From: DATGEP01 sp035310125
Lineage (GTDB): Bacteria; Chloroflexota; Ktedonobacteria; Ktedonobacterales; JADMIN01
Direction of reading: 5' to 3'
Assembly (NCBI GenBank): GCA_035310125.1
Contig: DATGEP010000290.1
Coordinates: 1 to 45,620 of the forward strand
DNA length: 45,620 bases
Shown here: positions 33,624-42,413 of the stretch, piece by piece
Numbering within the stretch: the first letter of the stretch is position 1
Layout: the number at the start of each line of letters is the position of its first letter
The notes under the pieces: model-generated
Seen by the model: only the letters and a program-made list of their open reading frames with translations
Told to the model about the DNA's origin: nothing
Databases searched by the model: none
Made by a program: the position numbers and the translations under genes

Positions 33624-34616
33624 TCACCCGCGCACCACCGCCCGCGCCGCCTCCAAATTCGCCACTGGTGTGCGCGGTGGAATCGAGCAGCCAGGCGCAA
33701 TGAGCACACGCCGCCCCTCTGTCTCGGCAAGCGCGCGACGTACCTCATTAGCCACGTCCTCAGGGGTCCCGTCGGCCAGCGTCGTCTTCTCCGACACGCC
33801 GCCCATCACCGCCTTGCGTGTTCGCTGCTTACCTTCGCCCAGCGTCGGATTCCCCGGCAGAGTCGCCGCCCAGCTAATGGCATGCACAGGATACTCGGCC
33901 AGCAGATCAAAGTAGATGTTGTCGCCACAGTTGTGCAGCACGTTGAACGGCGCCGTACCCGCCACCGCCTCCAATACCCGCAGATCGTACTCCATACCGA
34001 ACGCGCGATACTGGTCTTCGCTCAATTGATCGCCGCTGGCCCAGCCTGTTGTCGCGAAGAAGATACCGCTCGCGCCCGCCTCCAGGCTCGCCCGCGCGTA
34101 CATTCGGTATGTCTCCGTAATGACTTCGAGCGCCTGCCTCAGCGCGTCTGGAGAAGCCGCGATGGACTCCTTCACCGGATCGGCCTGGTTTCCTACCAGA
34201 TACTTCGCGATGGAGAGCGGCGAGAAAATCGTCTGGATAAAGTATGCCTCGCCACCGATGCCCTCACGGATCAGCCGAAGTGCCGCAAGCTGCTCGGCCA
34301 GCACGCCTTTCTGCGGATCCAGCGGCCGCAGCCGTCGCCAGTCTTCCGGGGCACTCACCGGCACGTGCGTGAAACGCGGCCCCCGGTTGAAATCGTTGGA
34401 GCGCTCCAGCACGGCGCCCCAATCCTCCACGTGATAGCTGGCGCGGGGATTCACCTTCATGTAATCCCAGTCATACGTGCGGTAGTTGTCGAGCATAGCC
34501 GCGGCCAGCTCCTCCGCGCTCCACTCCTTGAGGTAGCTATGCCCCCAGAAGCTGATGGGCACGCGATCCACGTCCGCGCCTTGCAGCGCCGCTTCCACCC
34601 GCTCGATCTTGTTCAC
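33624..34616 (-). CDS. UroD/MtaA-family protein (zinc methyltransferase-like)
   Basis: A 330-residue uroporphyrinogen-decarboxylase-superfamily TIM barrel. Instead of UroD residues it has 'VLHNCGDN' (His-x-Cys) and 'APGCSIPPRTPVANLEA' (third Cys), the zinc ligands of MtaA/CmuA-type methylcobamide:thiol methyltransferases. I prefer the GTG at 34616 (MNKIERVEAAL, AAAGGA 10 bases upstream), because the ATG at 34625 is only 1 base from that site. No corrinoid protein partner is certain nearby. It is divergent from the GT9 gene. Confidence 0.85.
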   Translation of the reverse strand: MNKIERVEAALQGADVDRVPISFWGHSYLKEWSAEELAAAMLDNYRTYDWDYMKVNPRASYHVEDWGAVLERSNDFNRGPRFTHVPVSAPEDWRRLRPLDPQKGVLAEQLAALRLIREGIGGEAYFIQTIFSPLSIAKYLVGNQADPVKESIAASPDALRQALEVITETYRMYARASLEAGASGIFFATTGWASGDQLSEDQYRAFGMEYDLRVLEAVAGTAPFNVLHNCGDNIYFDLLAEYPVHAISWAATLPGNPTLGEGKQRTRKAVMGGVSEKTTLADGTPEDVANEVRRALAETEGRRVLIAPGCSIPPRTPVANLEAARAVVRG

Positions 34617-34726
34617 GTGTGTCATGTCCTTTCGTCTGTCTCGCACACCAGTCTCGCGTACCATAGCATAGCCACATCGTCTCAACGCGGTATACAAAGA
34701 AAGAACATACGACTGCTGGAGAGGTC

Positions 34727-35761
34727 GTGCCACGTATGCGAGAGAGAGAAACCGCCGTTCGCCGCATTGTCGCCATTCGCCCCGGCGCGCTCGGCGACAC
34801 GCTGCTGGCATTCCCGGCGCTGGCCCTGCTGCGGCGCTCATATCCAGATGCCCACATCACGCTGATTGCCCGGCGGGATGTGCTGCCCCTTGCTCGCGCC
34901 TGGGGCCTGGCCGACGCCGTCTCGCCATTTGACGAGCCGCGCTGGTCGGCGTTCTTTGCCCCCGTGCCGCCCGTGGAAAGCTCCGTGCGTGCGACGCTCG
35001 ACGGCGCCATTGCCGTCGCCTGGCTCGCCGATCAGGATGGTCGCGTCGCGGCAAATCTGCGGGCGTTGGGAGCGAAAACGGTTGTCATCGGTCCCGGCAG
35101 GCCGCGTGAAGATCGCCAGACACACGCCGCGCTCCAGCTCGCCCGCGTGTTCTCAGCGCTCGGCATCGCGCCCCCGACGGATACCGCCGCGCTGCCGCCG
35201 CTCCATCTCCCCACCCTCGTCGCTATCGTAGGGGCGCCGCCTGCCGCGCCCGGCCTCCTTGATACCGTAGGGGCGTCCGATGGACGCCCACCCCGCAACG
35301 CGGAGACGCCAGAGGGAGGGCTGATGGCGCTGCACGCGGGCAGTGGTGGCGCGGCGAAACGCTGGCCGCCCGCGCGCTTCGCCGCGCTGGCTGGCGAGAT
35401 CCGCACGCTGGGTCTGTGTCCCGTGCTGATCGAAGGCCCGCAGGATGGCAGCATCACGAGCGCGGTGCTTGCCGAAGCGGCACGGCTGCATATCGAGCTT
35501 GCCGTTGCGCGGAACCTGGACGTGCTGGCGCTGGCCCGATTGCTGACCGGATGCGCGGGCTACGTGGGCAACGACTCTGGCGTTAGCCACCTCGCCGGTC
35601 TGCTGGGGCTGCGCACCCTGGCGCTCTTCGGGCCGTCCGATCCAGCCATCTGGTCGCCGCTAGGTCCGCGCGTCCACGTGCAGCGATCCCCGACCGGCGC
35701 GCTAACCGATCTATCCGTCGCGACCGTCGCCGCATCCCTTCACGCCGACCTCCTTCCCTGA
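34727..35761 (+). CDS. Glycosyltransferase family 9 (heptosyltransferase-like)
   Basis: A 344-residue GT-B glycosyltransferase of the ADP-heptose:LPS group: N-terminal 'RRIVAIRPGALGDTLLAFPALALLRRSYPDAHITLIA', then 'LHAGSGGAAKRWPPARFAALA', and C-terminal 'GYVGNDSGVSHLAGLLGLRTLALFGPSDPAIWSP'. It transfers a sugar to a surface glycan. GGAG lies 5 bases before the GTG; an ATG follows at 34736. A hairpin-forming insertion lies in the linker between the two lobes (35271-35289). Confidence 0.88.
   Translation: MPRMRERETAVRRIVAIRPGALGDTLLAFPALALLRRSYPDAHITLIARRDVLPLARAWGLADAVSPFDEPRWSAFFAPVPPVESSVRATLDGAIAVAWLADQDGRVAANLRALGAKTVVIGPGRPREDRQTHAALQLARVFSALGIAPPTDTAALPPLHLPTLVAIVGAPPAAPGLLDTVGASDGRPPRNAETPEGGLMALHAGSGGAAKRWPPARFAALAGEIRTLGLCPVLIEGPQDGSITSAVLAEAARLHIELAVARNLDVLALARLLTGCAGYVGNDSGVSHLAGLLGLRTLALFGPSDPAIWSPLGPRVHVQRSPTGALTDLSVATVAASLHADLLP
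35271..35289. repeat. Hairpin insertion inside the GT9 gene
   Basis: GGGCGTCC-GAT-GGACGCCC, a perfect 8-bp stem, with the flank GTAGGGGCG repeated 39 bases upstream (35228-35236). It lies in-frame in the non-conserved inter-lobe linker, as if a small dispersed repeat had landed there. Confidence 0.5.
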
Positions 35762-36017
35762 CACCGCCCCGCCAGCCCGCATTCTCCCCACTCCGCGCAC
35801 GGCGAGGCTCCCGCCGCAGCGTCGCGTGCTCTCACACGGAGGCGGAGAGGGGATAGAGGTGAGGTTCCCCGCGTGCGGGAAAGAAGTACCAACCGCTAGA
35901 CAGGAAATCCCGCACGGACGTGCGTGGCTGGTACAATGGGAGCGCCGGCACATGTCACCATCACCGCCCAGCCGGTAACACAGTGGCGTGTAGTGGAGCG
36001 CGGGGGAAACACGGCGC

Positions 36018-36719
36018 ATGCGGAGAAGGAAGCCATCCTGGCTGGACCAGTGGGTCTACCGCTTCCAGCATCGCTGGGAGACGAACGCGCAGTACCGCGC
36101 CGCCGTCGCGGGCGTCTGCGGTCTGCTCCTCATCGCGCTCATGTGTAGCTGCACGGGCATTCTTACCACAGCGGCGAATGCGGGGCTGGCGAGTTTTGGC
36201 GCTGGCGGCGGCGGCTCGAACGGTGGCGGCTCAAACACCGGCACCAAGCAGCTTGGCGGCCAGAGCGTTTTCCCTACCTTCACCATTCCTGCCTATAGCG
36301 TTGCCACCATCCAGGCGGGCAATATCCCCGACTCCCAGACGCCCGGCCCCACGCCGACCGCTCCCCCTGCGCCGACCGATGCGCCGACGGCAACGCCCTG
36401 CCAGCCAAACTGCGGGGGCGGTGGTGGTGGCGGCGGTGCGGGCACCGTCACCGCGAGTTGGTCGCCATCACCGTGGGTGCCAGGCCACACGGGGTACATT
36501 TCCGTGCACACCAGCCAGCCCAGCATTCAGTTTGGCTTCATCATTACTCTGCCAAACTTTAACGACACCGTTGAGCCAGCCGGGACAACGAATTCCCACG
36601 GAGACGCGATATACGCATACCAGATAAATTCGGCAGTGGGTTCGGGAACGGGGCATATTGTCGTTCTCGCGCAATTCAACCCTGTCGCGTATGCGAACAT
36701 CTATCCGGTGTGTTCATGA
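36018..36719 (+). CDS. Secreted or membrane-anchored protein, tandem copy 1
   Basis: A 233-residue protein: basic N-terminus, 'WLDQWVYRFQHRWETNAQYRAAVAGVCGLLLIALMCSCTGIL' with one membrane segment (about 31-48) and a CSC that could be a lipobox-like site, then a Gly/Ser linker, a Pro/Thr-rich stretch (PTPTAPPAPTDAPTATP) and a Gly run. An Ig-like beta-rich domain (about 145-233) is predicted from alternating hydrophobics. The N-terminal 45 residues are nearly identical to those of the next gene. No recognised family. Confidence 0.7.
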   Translation: MRRRKPSWLDQWVYRFQHRWETNAQYRAAVAGVCGLLLIALMCSCTGILTTAANAGLASFGAGGGGSNGGGSNTGTKQLGGQSVFPTFTIPAYSVATIQAGNIPDSQTPGPTPTAPPAPTDAPTATPCQPNCGGGGGGGGAGTVTASWSPSPWVPGHTGYISVHTSQPSIQFGFIITLPNFNDTVEPAGTTNSHGDAIYAYQINSAVGSGTGHIVVLAQFNPVAYANIYPVCS

Positions 36720-36790
36720 GATTGATCGGGCTGTGAACAAGTCGAAGCGAACGAAGTAGAAGTATTAGGTAAGCAACGGAAGCGAGAGTA

Positions 36791-37552
36791 ATGCGCAACC
36801 CACCACGACGGCGACCGATACCAATTCGCCGACCTTCCTGGCTGGACCAGTGGGTCTACCGCTTCCAGCATCGCTGGGAGACGAACGCGCAGTACCGCGC
36901 GGCGGTATCCGGCGTCTGCGGTCTGCTCCTCATCGTGCTGATGTGTAGCTGCACGGGCATCCTGGCGACGGTGACAAACTCCGCGTTCGCGGGCGCGGGC
37001 GGCGGGAATTCCGGTGGTCTTGGCAACACGAACACCGGCGCCGCCAACGTGCAGGCGCAAGCCACCTTCCCCACAATGACCATTCCACCATACACTGTCT
37101 CCACCATCCAGGCGGGCAGCATCCCCGACTCCCAGACGCCACCACCGGGACCGACCGCAACGCCGACCGACCTGCCCGCAACGCCAACCGACACGCCGGG
37201 CGGCGGCGGCGGTGGACCGCAAGGAGCATGCAGCGGCGCCAGCGGTGGCGGCACCTGGCAGCTTTCGCCCTGCCCGCAGACGCACGGCCAATCCGGTTCG
37301 CTGATCATCCAGGACGCGGCCTATGCGAATCACACCGTAAACATCGTCATCAGCTTTGGGCAATGCTCCGGCACCACGAGCTGCACCTACCTCTACACAC
37401 CAGCTCAGGGCTATCACCTGGACGGAAACGGGTATATGATGCTGACCTACACCGTGCCACAACAGGCTCAGCCAAATGTGGCGCCCGAATCCGGCATGGT
37501 GAATATCACGAACGGTCCCACCATCACCTTCACCGGCCCGTACATCCAGTGA
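36791..37552 (+). CDS. Secreted or membrane-anchored protein, tandem copy 2
   Basis: A 253-residue paralogue of the preceding gene. The signal/membrane part ('WLDQWVYRFQHRWETNAQYRAAVSGVCGLLLIVLMCSCTGIL') and the motif 'STIQAGSIPDSQTP' are shared, with long runs of identical bases. The Pro/Thr linker and the C-terminal domain (with Cys pairs CSGASGGGTW...CPQ and QCSGTTSCTY) differ. This pattern suggests a recent duplication with a conserved export module and changing outer domains. Confidence 0.7.
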   Translation: MRNPPRRRPIPIRRPSWLDQWVYRFQHRWETNAQYRAAVSGVCGLLLIVLMCSCTGILATVTNSAFAGAGGGNSGGLGNTNTGAANVQAQATFPTMTIPPYTVSTIQAGSIPDSQTPPPGPTATPTDLPATPTDTPGGGGGGPQGACSGASGGGTWQLSPCPQTHGQSGSLIIQDAAYANHTVNIVISFGQCSGTTSCTYLYTPAQGYHLDGNGYMMLTYTVPQQAQPNVAPESGMVNITNGPTITFTGPYIQ

Positions 37553-37554
37553 GC

Positions 37555-37594
37555 CTCCCCGCCGGGGAGAGGGGCGCTGCCGGCAGCGCCCCTC
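37555..37594. terminator. Two tandem hairpins between convergent genes
   Basis: CTCCCC-GCC-GGGGAG (37555-37569) and, sharing its last base, a 26-base palindrome with 13-base arms (37569-37594). They sit right after the stop of the second paralogue and before the end of a minus-strand gene. There is no T run, so this may be a Rho-independent-like pause or an mRNA 3' end protector. Confidence 0.6.
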
Positions 37595-37694
37595 CTGGCC
37601 CGCCACGCAGCGGTCGTGTCCGCCACACAAGGCAAACGACCATCAAGGCCGCGAGCGTCTCCCTCGTTTCTGCCCGCCGCGACATCGCGCCGCC

Positions 37695-38150
37695 TCACAG
37701 ATACCCGCCTCGCAGGTTAACGAGGCCAGGGGCGAAATGGTTAGCTTTGGCAAGATATTCCTGCTCGTTGCCCTCGATCATCAGCTTGTGCATGACCACG
37801 ACATCACCGTCGGGTAGCGGCTCTACTGGCTGCACGCACAGATCCATCACGGCACTCCCCTGCTCGTAGACCCGCACCAAACCGCCCGCGCCGGGAATGC
37901 GGTAGACGCGGTTGGCAATCGTCGGGCTGGTCACTTCCACATACCCCTGCCGGGTAAGCTGCTGATACTGCGCGAGCGTGAGCATCTCACGCATCAGAGA
38001 ACGCGCGCGATGGTCCGCCGAAATCCGGGCGCCGAGCAAACGCCCCCAGCGACCCCAGTCCTCATCGCCCAGGCGCGGGAGATACCACAGCGCGATGATC
38101 AGCACGAGCAGCCACACGGCGAGAAGCAGGACAAGCGCTTCCCATATCAT
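37695..38150 (-). CDS. Hypothetical membrane-anchored protein
   Basis: A 151-residue protein with an N-terminal membrane helix (about 4-25: EALVLLLAVWLLVLIIALWYL) and a soluble domain with 'RSLMREMLTLAQYQQLTRQGYVEVTSPTIANRVYRIPG' and 'NEQEYLAKANHF'. I do not recognise the family. It follows the 81-residue gene by 5 bases on the same strand, so the two form an operon, possibly read together with the histidine kinase upstream. Confidence 0.65.
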   Translation of the reverse strand: MIWEALVLLLAVWLLVLIIALWYLPRLGDEDWGRWGRLLGARISADHRARSLMREMLTLAQYQQLTRQGYVEVTSPTIANRVYRIPGAGGLVRVYEQGSAVMDLCVQPVEPLPDGDVVVMHKLMIEGNEQEYLAKANHFAPGLVNLRGGYL

Positions 38151-38155
38151 GGTGC

Positions 38156-38401
38156 TCAGCCTCCAACGATGCGGGGCACCAGAAGAATCTGCTCGGCCGT
38201 CCCGTCGAACTGCTCGATGCGCGTGGGTGCCTGACCGGTTTCTACCTTAAATGCGGTCGCACCGTTTGCCCGCTGCTGTGCGAAGATGCGTTCCGCCTCG
38301 CGCACCGCCGCAATCGCCACCTGGTCGCCTAGCTCAGCTTTTGTAACATCCCATGCGACCCTCTCGTCGCCTCGCCTTGACATCACTCGCAGCATACCCA
38401 T
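38156..38401 (-). CDS. Small hypothetical protein
   Basis: An 81-residue alpha/beta protein (MGMLRVMSRRGDERVAWDV...). AGGAGG lies 9 bases before the ATG, which supports this start. There is no recognisable family. It is 5 bases before the membrane-anchored gene. Confidence 0.55.
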   Translation of the reverse strand: MGMLRVMSRRGDERVAWDVTKAELGDQVAIAAVREAERIFAQQRANGATAFKVETGQAPTRIEQFDGTAEQILLVPRIVGG

Positions 38402-38531
38402 CGTTCAGGCCCTCCTGATGGTGTGGAACTACTTCGCGCTGGCGTTCCTCGTCCACGGCGCCTAGCACTGGGCAGAACCTCGCATCTCGCGTGCCATGAT
38501 TGCTCTCACGGCGTGCGCAGGGCATCTCTCC

Positions 38532-40652
38532 TCAATTGGCGAGTGGCTGCGGTCCTGAGCGCGGCTTCCTCTCCGTGCGCGGCAGCCGCACCGTAAACGT
38601 GCTGCCCTGCTGCGGGATGCTGGATACCTCGATGGTGCCTCCGTGCCCCTCCACAATGATCCGCACAATTGCCAGACCGAGGCCCTGGCCGCGAATGCGG
38701 CCATCTGGCACACTCGACGTAACCTGATAGAACCGATCAAAGATCTTCTCTAGGTACTCTTCCGCGATGCCCACCCCAGTATCTCGCACTCGCAAGGTCA
38801 GATACTCCGGCGACTCCTCGGCGGACACCGTTACACGCCCCCCCGCCCTGGTAAACTTGACGGCGTTGGTCAGCAGGTTTCGAACCACCTGAGCAATGCG
38901 CGGCCCGTCCGCCCACACGGATGGCAGATCCTCAGGCACATCATTCACCAGCGTCACCCCCGCATCTTCAGCGATCATCTCCATCTCATCCATCATCTCG
39001 GCAATCACTGTCGTGAGATGCGTCTGTTGAATGTTGAGACTGAACTGGCCAGCGTCGCGGCGCGTGATGAGCAAAAGATCGTCTACCAGCGCCTCCAGGT
39101 GCTCGCCGCCCGCGCGTGCCCGCCGCACGAATTCGCGGTTCTGCTCGTTGAGCTCGCCGCCCCTGCCAGAGAGCGTGAGGTCCAGGTAGCCATTGATCGC
39201 CTGAAGCGGTGTCCGCAGCTCATGCGAGACCATGCCCAGAAAATTGTTCTTCATCAGATCCATCTCGCGCATCGGCGTGATGTCGCGCCCAACCAGCAAC
39301 GCCCGCCGGCCCTCCATGCTCCTCACCGACGTGATGCTGAAATCCATATAGCGGGCCGACAGCCGCCGCGGACGCGAGGTTCGTCCCTGGATGGCAGGCT
39401 GGTCATGATTCGGCAGCTCGCACTCGACGTGAGCAATCGGTTCACCTGACTCGATCACTCGCTGCACCATGCACTGAGCGCCACAGAGCAAACAATCCAT
39501 CTCGCCGCCCGTATGCAGCAGCGCGCAACAGTCACGCCCAATAATCTGCTCGCGCGACTCCCCCATGATCTGGGCGAACGCATCGTTGGCTTCCAGAATA
39601 ATCAGCGACGCATCCACCAGCGCGATGGCGTCTGACGCAGCCGCAAAGACAGCCGCTTGCTGCTCACGCTCGGCGCGAGCCGCCTGATAGAGATGCGCAT
39701 TCTCCAGCGTCGCCGCCACAATGTTGCTGAGATTGAGCATGGCCCCAAGCTCCCCTGAGTGAAATGGCTGCCGTCGTGCCAGCATAATGACGCCGCGTAG
39801 ACGATCTTTCGACACCAGCGGCACGCAGATCAGACTCATCTCGTCGCCCGCGAGAAACACCTCCGTGATGCCACCCACCTCTCGATCCTCGGGCGTCGAG
39901 ATGCGCGCGCGCCGGTTCTTGGCCACCCATGCCGCGATCGAGCGGGCATCGTTCAGCGACACGACCGCGCCACCCAGTGGCTCCACCCGCACCCCCAACC
40001 CCGTCATCACTCGCAGCACTTCCGCATGCTCGTCATAGGTGTAGATGACCGCGTCGTCACAGCCGACGACCTTACGAACACTCGCCACGATGTACGCAAA
40101 AACCTGGCCAGGCTCCAGCGAGCTGGTGAGCGCGCGCGAAGCATCCAGCAGAGCGGTAAGCTCCCGTGCCTGCTCTTTCGCGGCCTCTGCCTGGCGCGTC
40201 TTACTGATCGCAAGCACGGCTTGATCCGAGAAGATTTGCAGCAGCTGCTGACGGCGGGCATCAAATGCGCCCGGCTCCGGACTGGTTGCCGTAAGCGTGC
40301 CAAGCAGCTGATCGACATCAATCAAGGGAACACACAGCATGGAGCGGATCGCGGATCCGCCGAGCGGCATGAATCGCGAATCGTGAGCGGTATCGTGAAC
40401 GATGACTGGCTCCAGATGAGCGGCCACCCAGCCCGCGATACCTTCATTGGGACGAAAGCGTGTGCGGCGGGGACCGGCGGGGCCGGCCCCAAGAGCGGAC
40501 CAGGTGACCAGATCACCTGTCTCGGGGTCGAGCAGCGCGACGGAAACCGTGGGAACGCCAAGCAGCGTACCCACATTCCGTACCAGCCGGTCGAGCGTTA
40601 CCTTCAGCGCCTGCATATCTTCCACAATCGGTCGCTCCCGCTGCTGGAACAT
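38532..40652 (-). CDS. GAF-GAF-PAS sensor histidine kinase
   Basis: A 706-residue cytoplasmic sensor kinase: GAF 1 (about 20-165), GAF 2 (185-340), PAS (350-460), HisKA with the phosphorylated His in 'GMVSHELRTPLQAING' (about 475), and HATPase_c (590-700: 'RIAQVVRNLLTNAVKFT', 'VRDTGVGIAEEYLEKIFDRFYQ', 'GQGLGLAIVRIIVEGHGG'). The PAS region is Cys-rich (DCCALLH...DCLLCGAQC). There are no membrane segments. No response regulator is adjacent. GGGAG precedes the ATG. A 27-base tandem repeat lies about 100 bases upstream. Confidence 0.93.
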   Translation of the reverse strand: MFQQRERPIVEDMQALKVTLDRLVRNVGTLLGVPTVSVALLDPETGDLVTWSALGAGPAGPRRTRFRPNEGIAGWVAAHLEPVIVHDTAHDSRFMPLGGSAIRSMLCVPLIDVDQLLGTLTATSPEPGAFDARRQQLLQIFSDQAVLAISKTRQAEAAKEQARELTALLDASRALTSSLEPGQVFAYIVASVRKVVGCDDAVIYTYDEHAEVLRVMTGLGVRVEPLGGAVVSLNDARSIAAWVAKNRRARISTPEDREVGGITEVFLAGDEMSLICVPLVSKDRLRGVIMLARRQPFHSGELGAMLNLSNIVAATLENAHLYQAARAEREQQAAVFAAASDAIALVDASLIILEANDAFAQIMGESREQIIGRDCCALLHTGGEMDCLLCGAQCMVQRVIESGEPIAHVECELPNHDQPAIQGRTSRPRRLSARYMDFSITSVRSMEGRRALLVGRDITPMREMDLMKNNFLGMVSHELRTPLQAINGYLDLTLSGRGGELNEQNREFVRRARAGGEHLEALVDDLLLITRRDAGQFSLNIQQTHLTTVIAEMMDEMEMIAEDAGVTLVNDVPEDLPSVWADGPRIAQVVRNLLTNAVKFTRAGGRVTVSAEESPEYLTLRVRDTGVGIAEEYLEKIFDRFYQVTSSVPDGRIRGQGLGLAIVRIIVEGHGGTIEVSSIPQQGSTFTVRLPRTERKPRSGPQPLAN

Positions 40653-40747
40653 ATGTCTACTCCCTCATGACATGACATCGTCCGCACTCGGAATGTAGCT
40701 GGGATCACGATAACCGCGCTGTTATGCGCATCACTACTCATCACTGA

Positions 40748-40801
40748 ATGCGAGCGCATGTGACGGATTACCACATGCGAGCGCATGTGATGGATTACCA
40801 C
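40748..40801. repeat. Two 27-base tandem repeats with an inner palindrome
   Basis: Units 40748-40774 and 40775-40801 differ at one base. Each begins ATGCG-AG-CGCAT (inverted repeat) and ends GGATTACCAC. They lie about 100 bases upstream of the histidine kinase gene and could be operators. Two units only, so not a CRISPR. Confidence 0.6.
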
Positions 40802-40996
40802 CTCCCTTCCACTCTCCTCCCACGACATAAGGCGTGGAGGATGGTGCAATAGTGCGGCTGCGGGAACAACAGCGCTCTGCGTGGAGGTTGCCGGGGCTCG
40901 CGCGAAGTGCGCGATCGGCTTGGGATAGTACCACACTATACACCGTAATGAGGGTGATCTGCCAAATCATCTCCTAGTCGCGTAGTCCGGGAGGCG

Positions 40997-41026
40997 TTGC
41001 GGGTAGCCGGTTTCCGTTGCTATAAT
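40997..41026 (+). promoter_or_regulatory. Promoter of the kinase-FHA cluster
   Basis: TTGCGG (40997-41002), 18 bases, TATAAT (41021-41026). The transcript would have a ~180-base leader. Confidence 0.65.
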
Positions 41027-41210
41027 GGGGCGGCAAGCTGAGGTGGCCCGCTCATTCCACCACCCCACTCCCAAACGGAAGCAGCAGCCGGGGGTGCGGG
41101 TAAGGTCCGCCAGCCTCCTCGCTCGCTCGCTCACTCACCTCCTTCCCGACTGTAGCCAGGAACGGGAGGTCGCAGGGCGGGATCCGTTGTCTCGCGTCGG
41201 AGGGAATGGC

Positions 41211-42383
41211 ATGCTCGGTCGTATCCTGAAAAATCGTTACAAACTCATTGACGAGCGTGGCAGCGGCAGCATGGCGACGGTCTACATTGGCCGCGACCTC
41301 GAAACAAACCGCCTGTACGCGGTGAAAGTGCTCAGCCGGCAGGCCGCCGCGGAGAGCGAGCTGGTCGAGCGCTTCCAGCGTGAGTTCGAGCTCATCACCC
41401 GCCTCTCCGGCCCGCATGTCGTCAGCCCCGTAGACTTCGGTGAAGACAAAGGCTGCCTCTTCATCGTCATGGATTACGTAGACGGCCACACCCTCAAGCA
41501 TGCCATCCTGACCTCCGGCGCGTTCCCGGCGGCCCGCGCGATTGACCTGACTGAGCAGGCGTCGTCCGGCGTGGCGACGGCTGCCGAGCAAAACATCGTC
41601 CACCGCGACATCAAGCCACAAAACCTTCTCCTGAGCATGGCCAGCGTCGTCAAGCTCACCGACTTCGGCCTGGCGCGCAGCCACGAATCGCGCGACATCA
41701 CCGTGACTGGATTCTTCGTAGGCACACCCTTCTATGTGGCGCCCGAACAGGTCGAGAACAGCCGCAAAGCCGACGTCCGCGCGGATCTCTACTCCCTGGC
41801 TTGCGTCTTCTTCGAGCTCCTAACAGCGCGCGTGCCGTATGACGGCGAACACGCCTGGGATGTCGTCATGCAGCACCTCAACGGCCCCATCCCTTCAGTC
41901 CGCGCGCTGCGCCCCGATCTGCCACAGGAGTACGACAGCTTCTTCCAGCGGGGACTCGCGAAACATCCAGGCGATCGTTACCAGACCCCGCGGGCTTTCG
42001 TTGACGCCTTAGAAGCCCTCCCCACGCCGGAGCGCCAAAACGGCGCCTCGCGCACCGACGACCAGGTTGGCACCCTCGCGGCGCCCGCCGGAACGAGCTT
42101 CCCGCTCAGCGCGCCCGATATGATCGTAGGGCGCAGCGATCCGCAACGCGGCTTCCGGCCCGACGTAGATTTGTTGGCGCTGGACCCAGCGCAAACGGTG
42201 TCGCGGCGGCACGCTCGCATCTCACGGCGCGACGGTCGCTTCTATATAGAAGATCTCAATGCCTTTAATCGAACTCGGGTAAATGGGATACCGCTCGTTC
42301 CGCATCAGGACATGGAGATCCATGCCAGCGATGCGCTACGACTTGGCAATGTCGAGCTCCGCTTCGAGATTCGCCCGCGATAG
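41211..42383 (+). CDS. Ser/Thr protein kinase with a C-terminal FHA domain
   Basis: A 390-residue cytoplasmic kinase: N-terminal kinase domain (about 10-270), with a degenerate Gly loop GSGSMATVY, Lys39 (YAVKV), catalytic HRD at 131-133 (IVHRDIKPQN) and DFG from 151. The C-terminal FHA domain (about 300-390: 'GRSDPQ...TVSRRHARISRRDGRFYIEDLNAFNRTRVNGIPL') binds phosphothreonine, so autophosphorylation may recruit it to itself or partners. The ATG follows GGAGGGAATGGC. It lies in a cluster with an FHA protein and a second kinase. Confidence 0.9.
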   Translation: MLGRILKNRYKLIDERGSGSMATVYIGRDLETNRLYAVKVLSRQAAAESELVERFQREFELITRLSGPHVVSPVDFGEDKGCLFIVMDYVDGHTLKHAILTSGAFPAARAIDLTEQASSGVATAAEQNIVHRDIKPQNLLLSMASVVKLTDFGLARSHESRDITVTGFFVGTPFYVAPEQVENSRKADVRADLYSLACVFFELLTARVPYDGEHAWDVVMQHLNGPIPSVRALRPDLPQEYDSFFQRGLAKHPGDRYQTPRAFVDALEALPTPERQNGASRTDDQVGTLAAPAGTSFPLSAPDMIVGRSDPQRGFRPDVDLLALDPAQTVSRRHARISRRDGRFYIEDLNAFNRTRVNGIPLVPHQDMEIHASDALRLGNVELRFEIRPR

Positions 42384-42413
42384 GCGGACGGGCGGTTGGA
42401 AGGAATGTAGCAT

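Larger units (their letters stand above)
40653..41210. other. Divergent regulatory region
   Basis: 558 bases without a gene between the histidine kinase and the first Ser/Thr kinase. It holds a 27-base tandem repeat (40748-40801), the kinase promoter (40997-41026) and a ~180-base leader. Confidence 0.55.

Noticed and set aside
33543..34865. A 440-codon open frame on the plus strand
   Set aside because: It is antisense to the UroD/MtaA-family gene, with no recognisable domain.
35911..35924. Terminator hairpin CGCACG-GA-CGTGCG
   Set aside because: The two-base loop is too small and there is no T run; probably chance in GC-rich DNA.
40748..40801. CRISPR array
   Set aside because: Only two adjacent units with no spacers.
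22323..40940. The motif TAGTACCACAC at two sites as a regulon signal
   Set aside because: Two 11-base matches in 45 kb without shared promoter layout are too weak.
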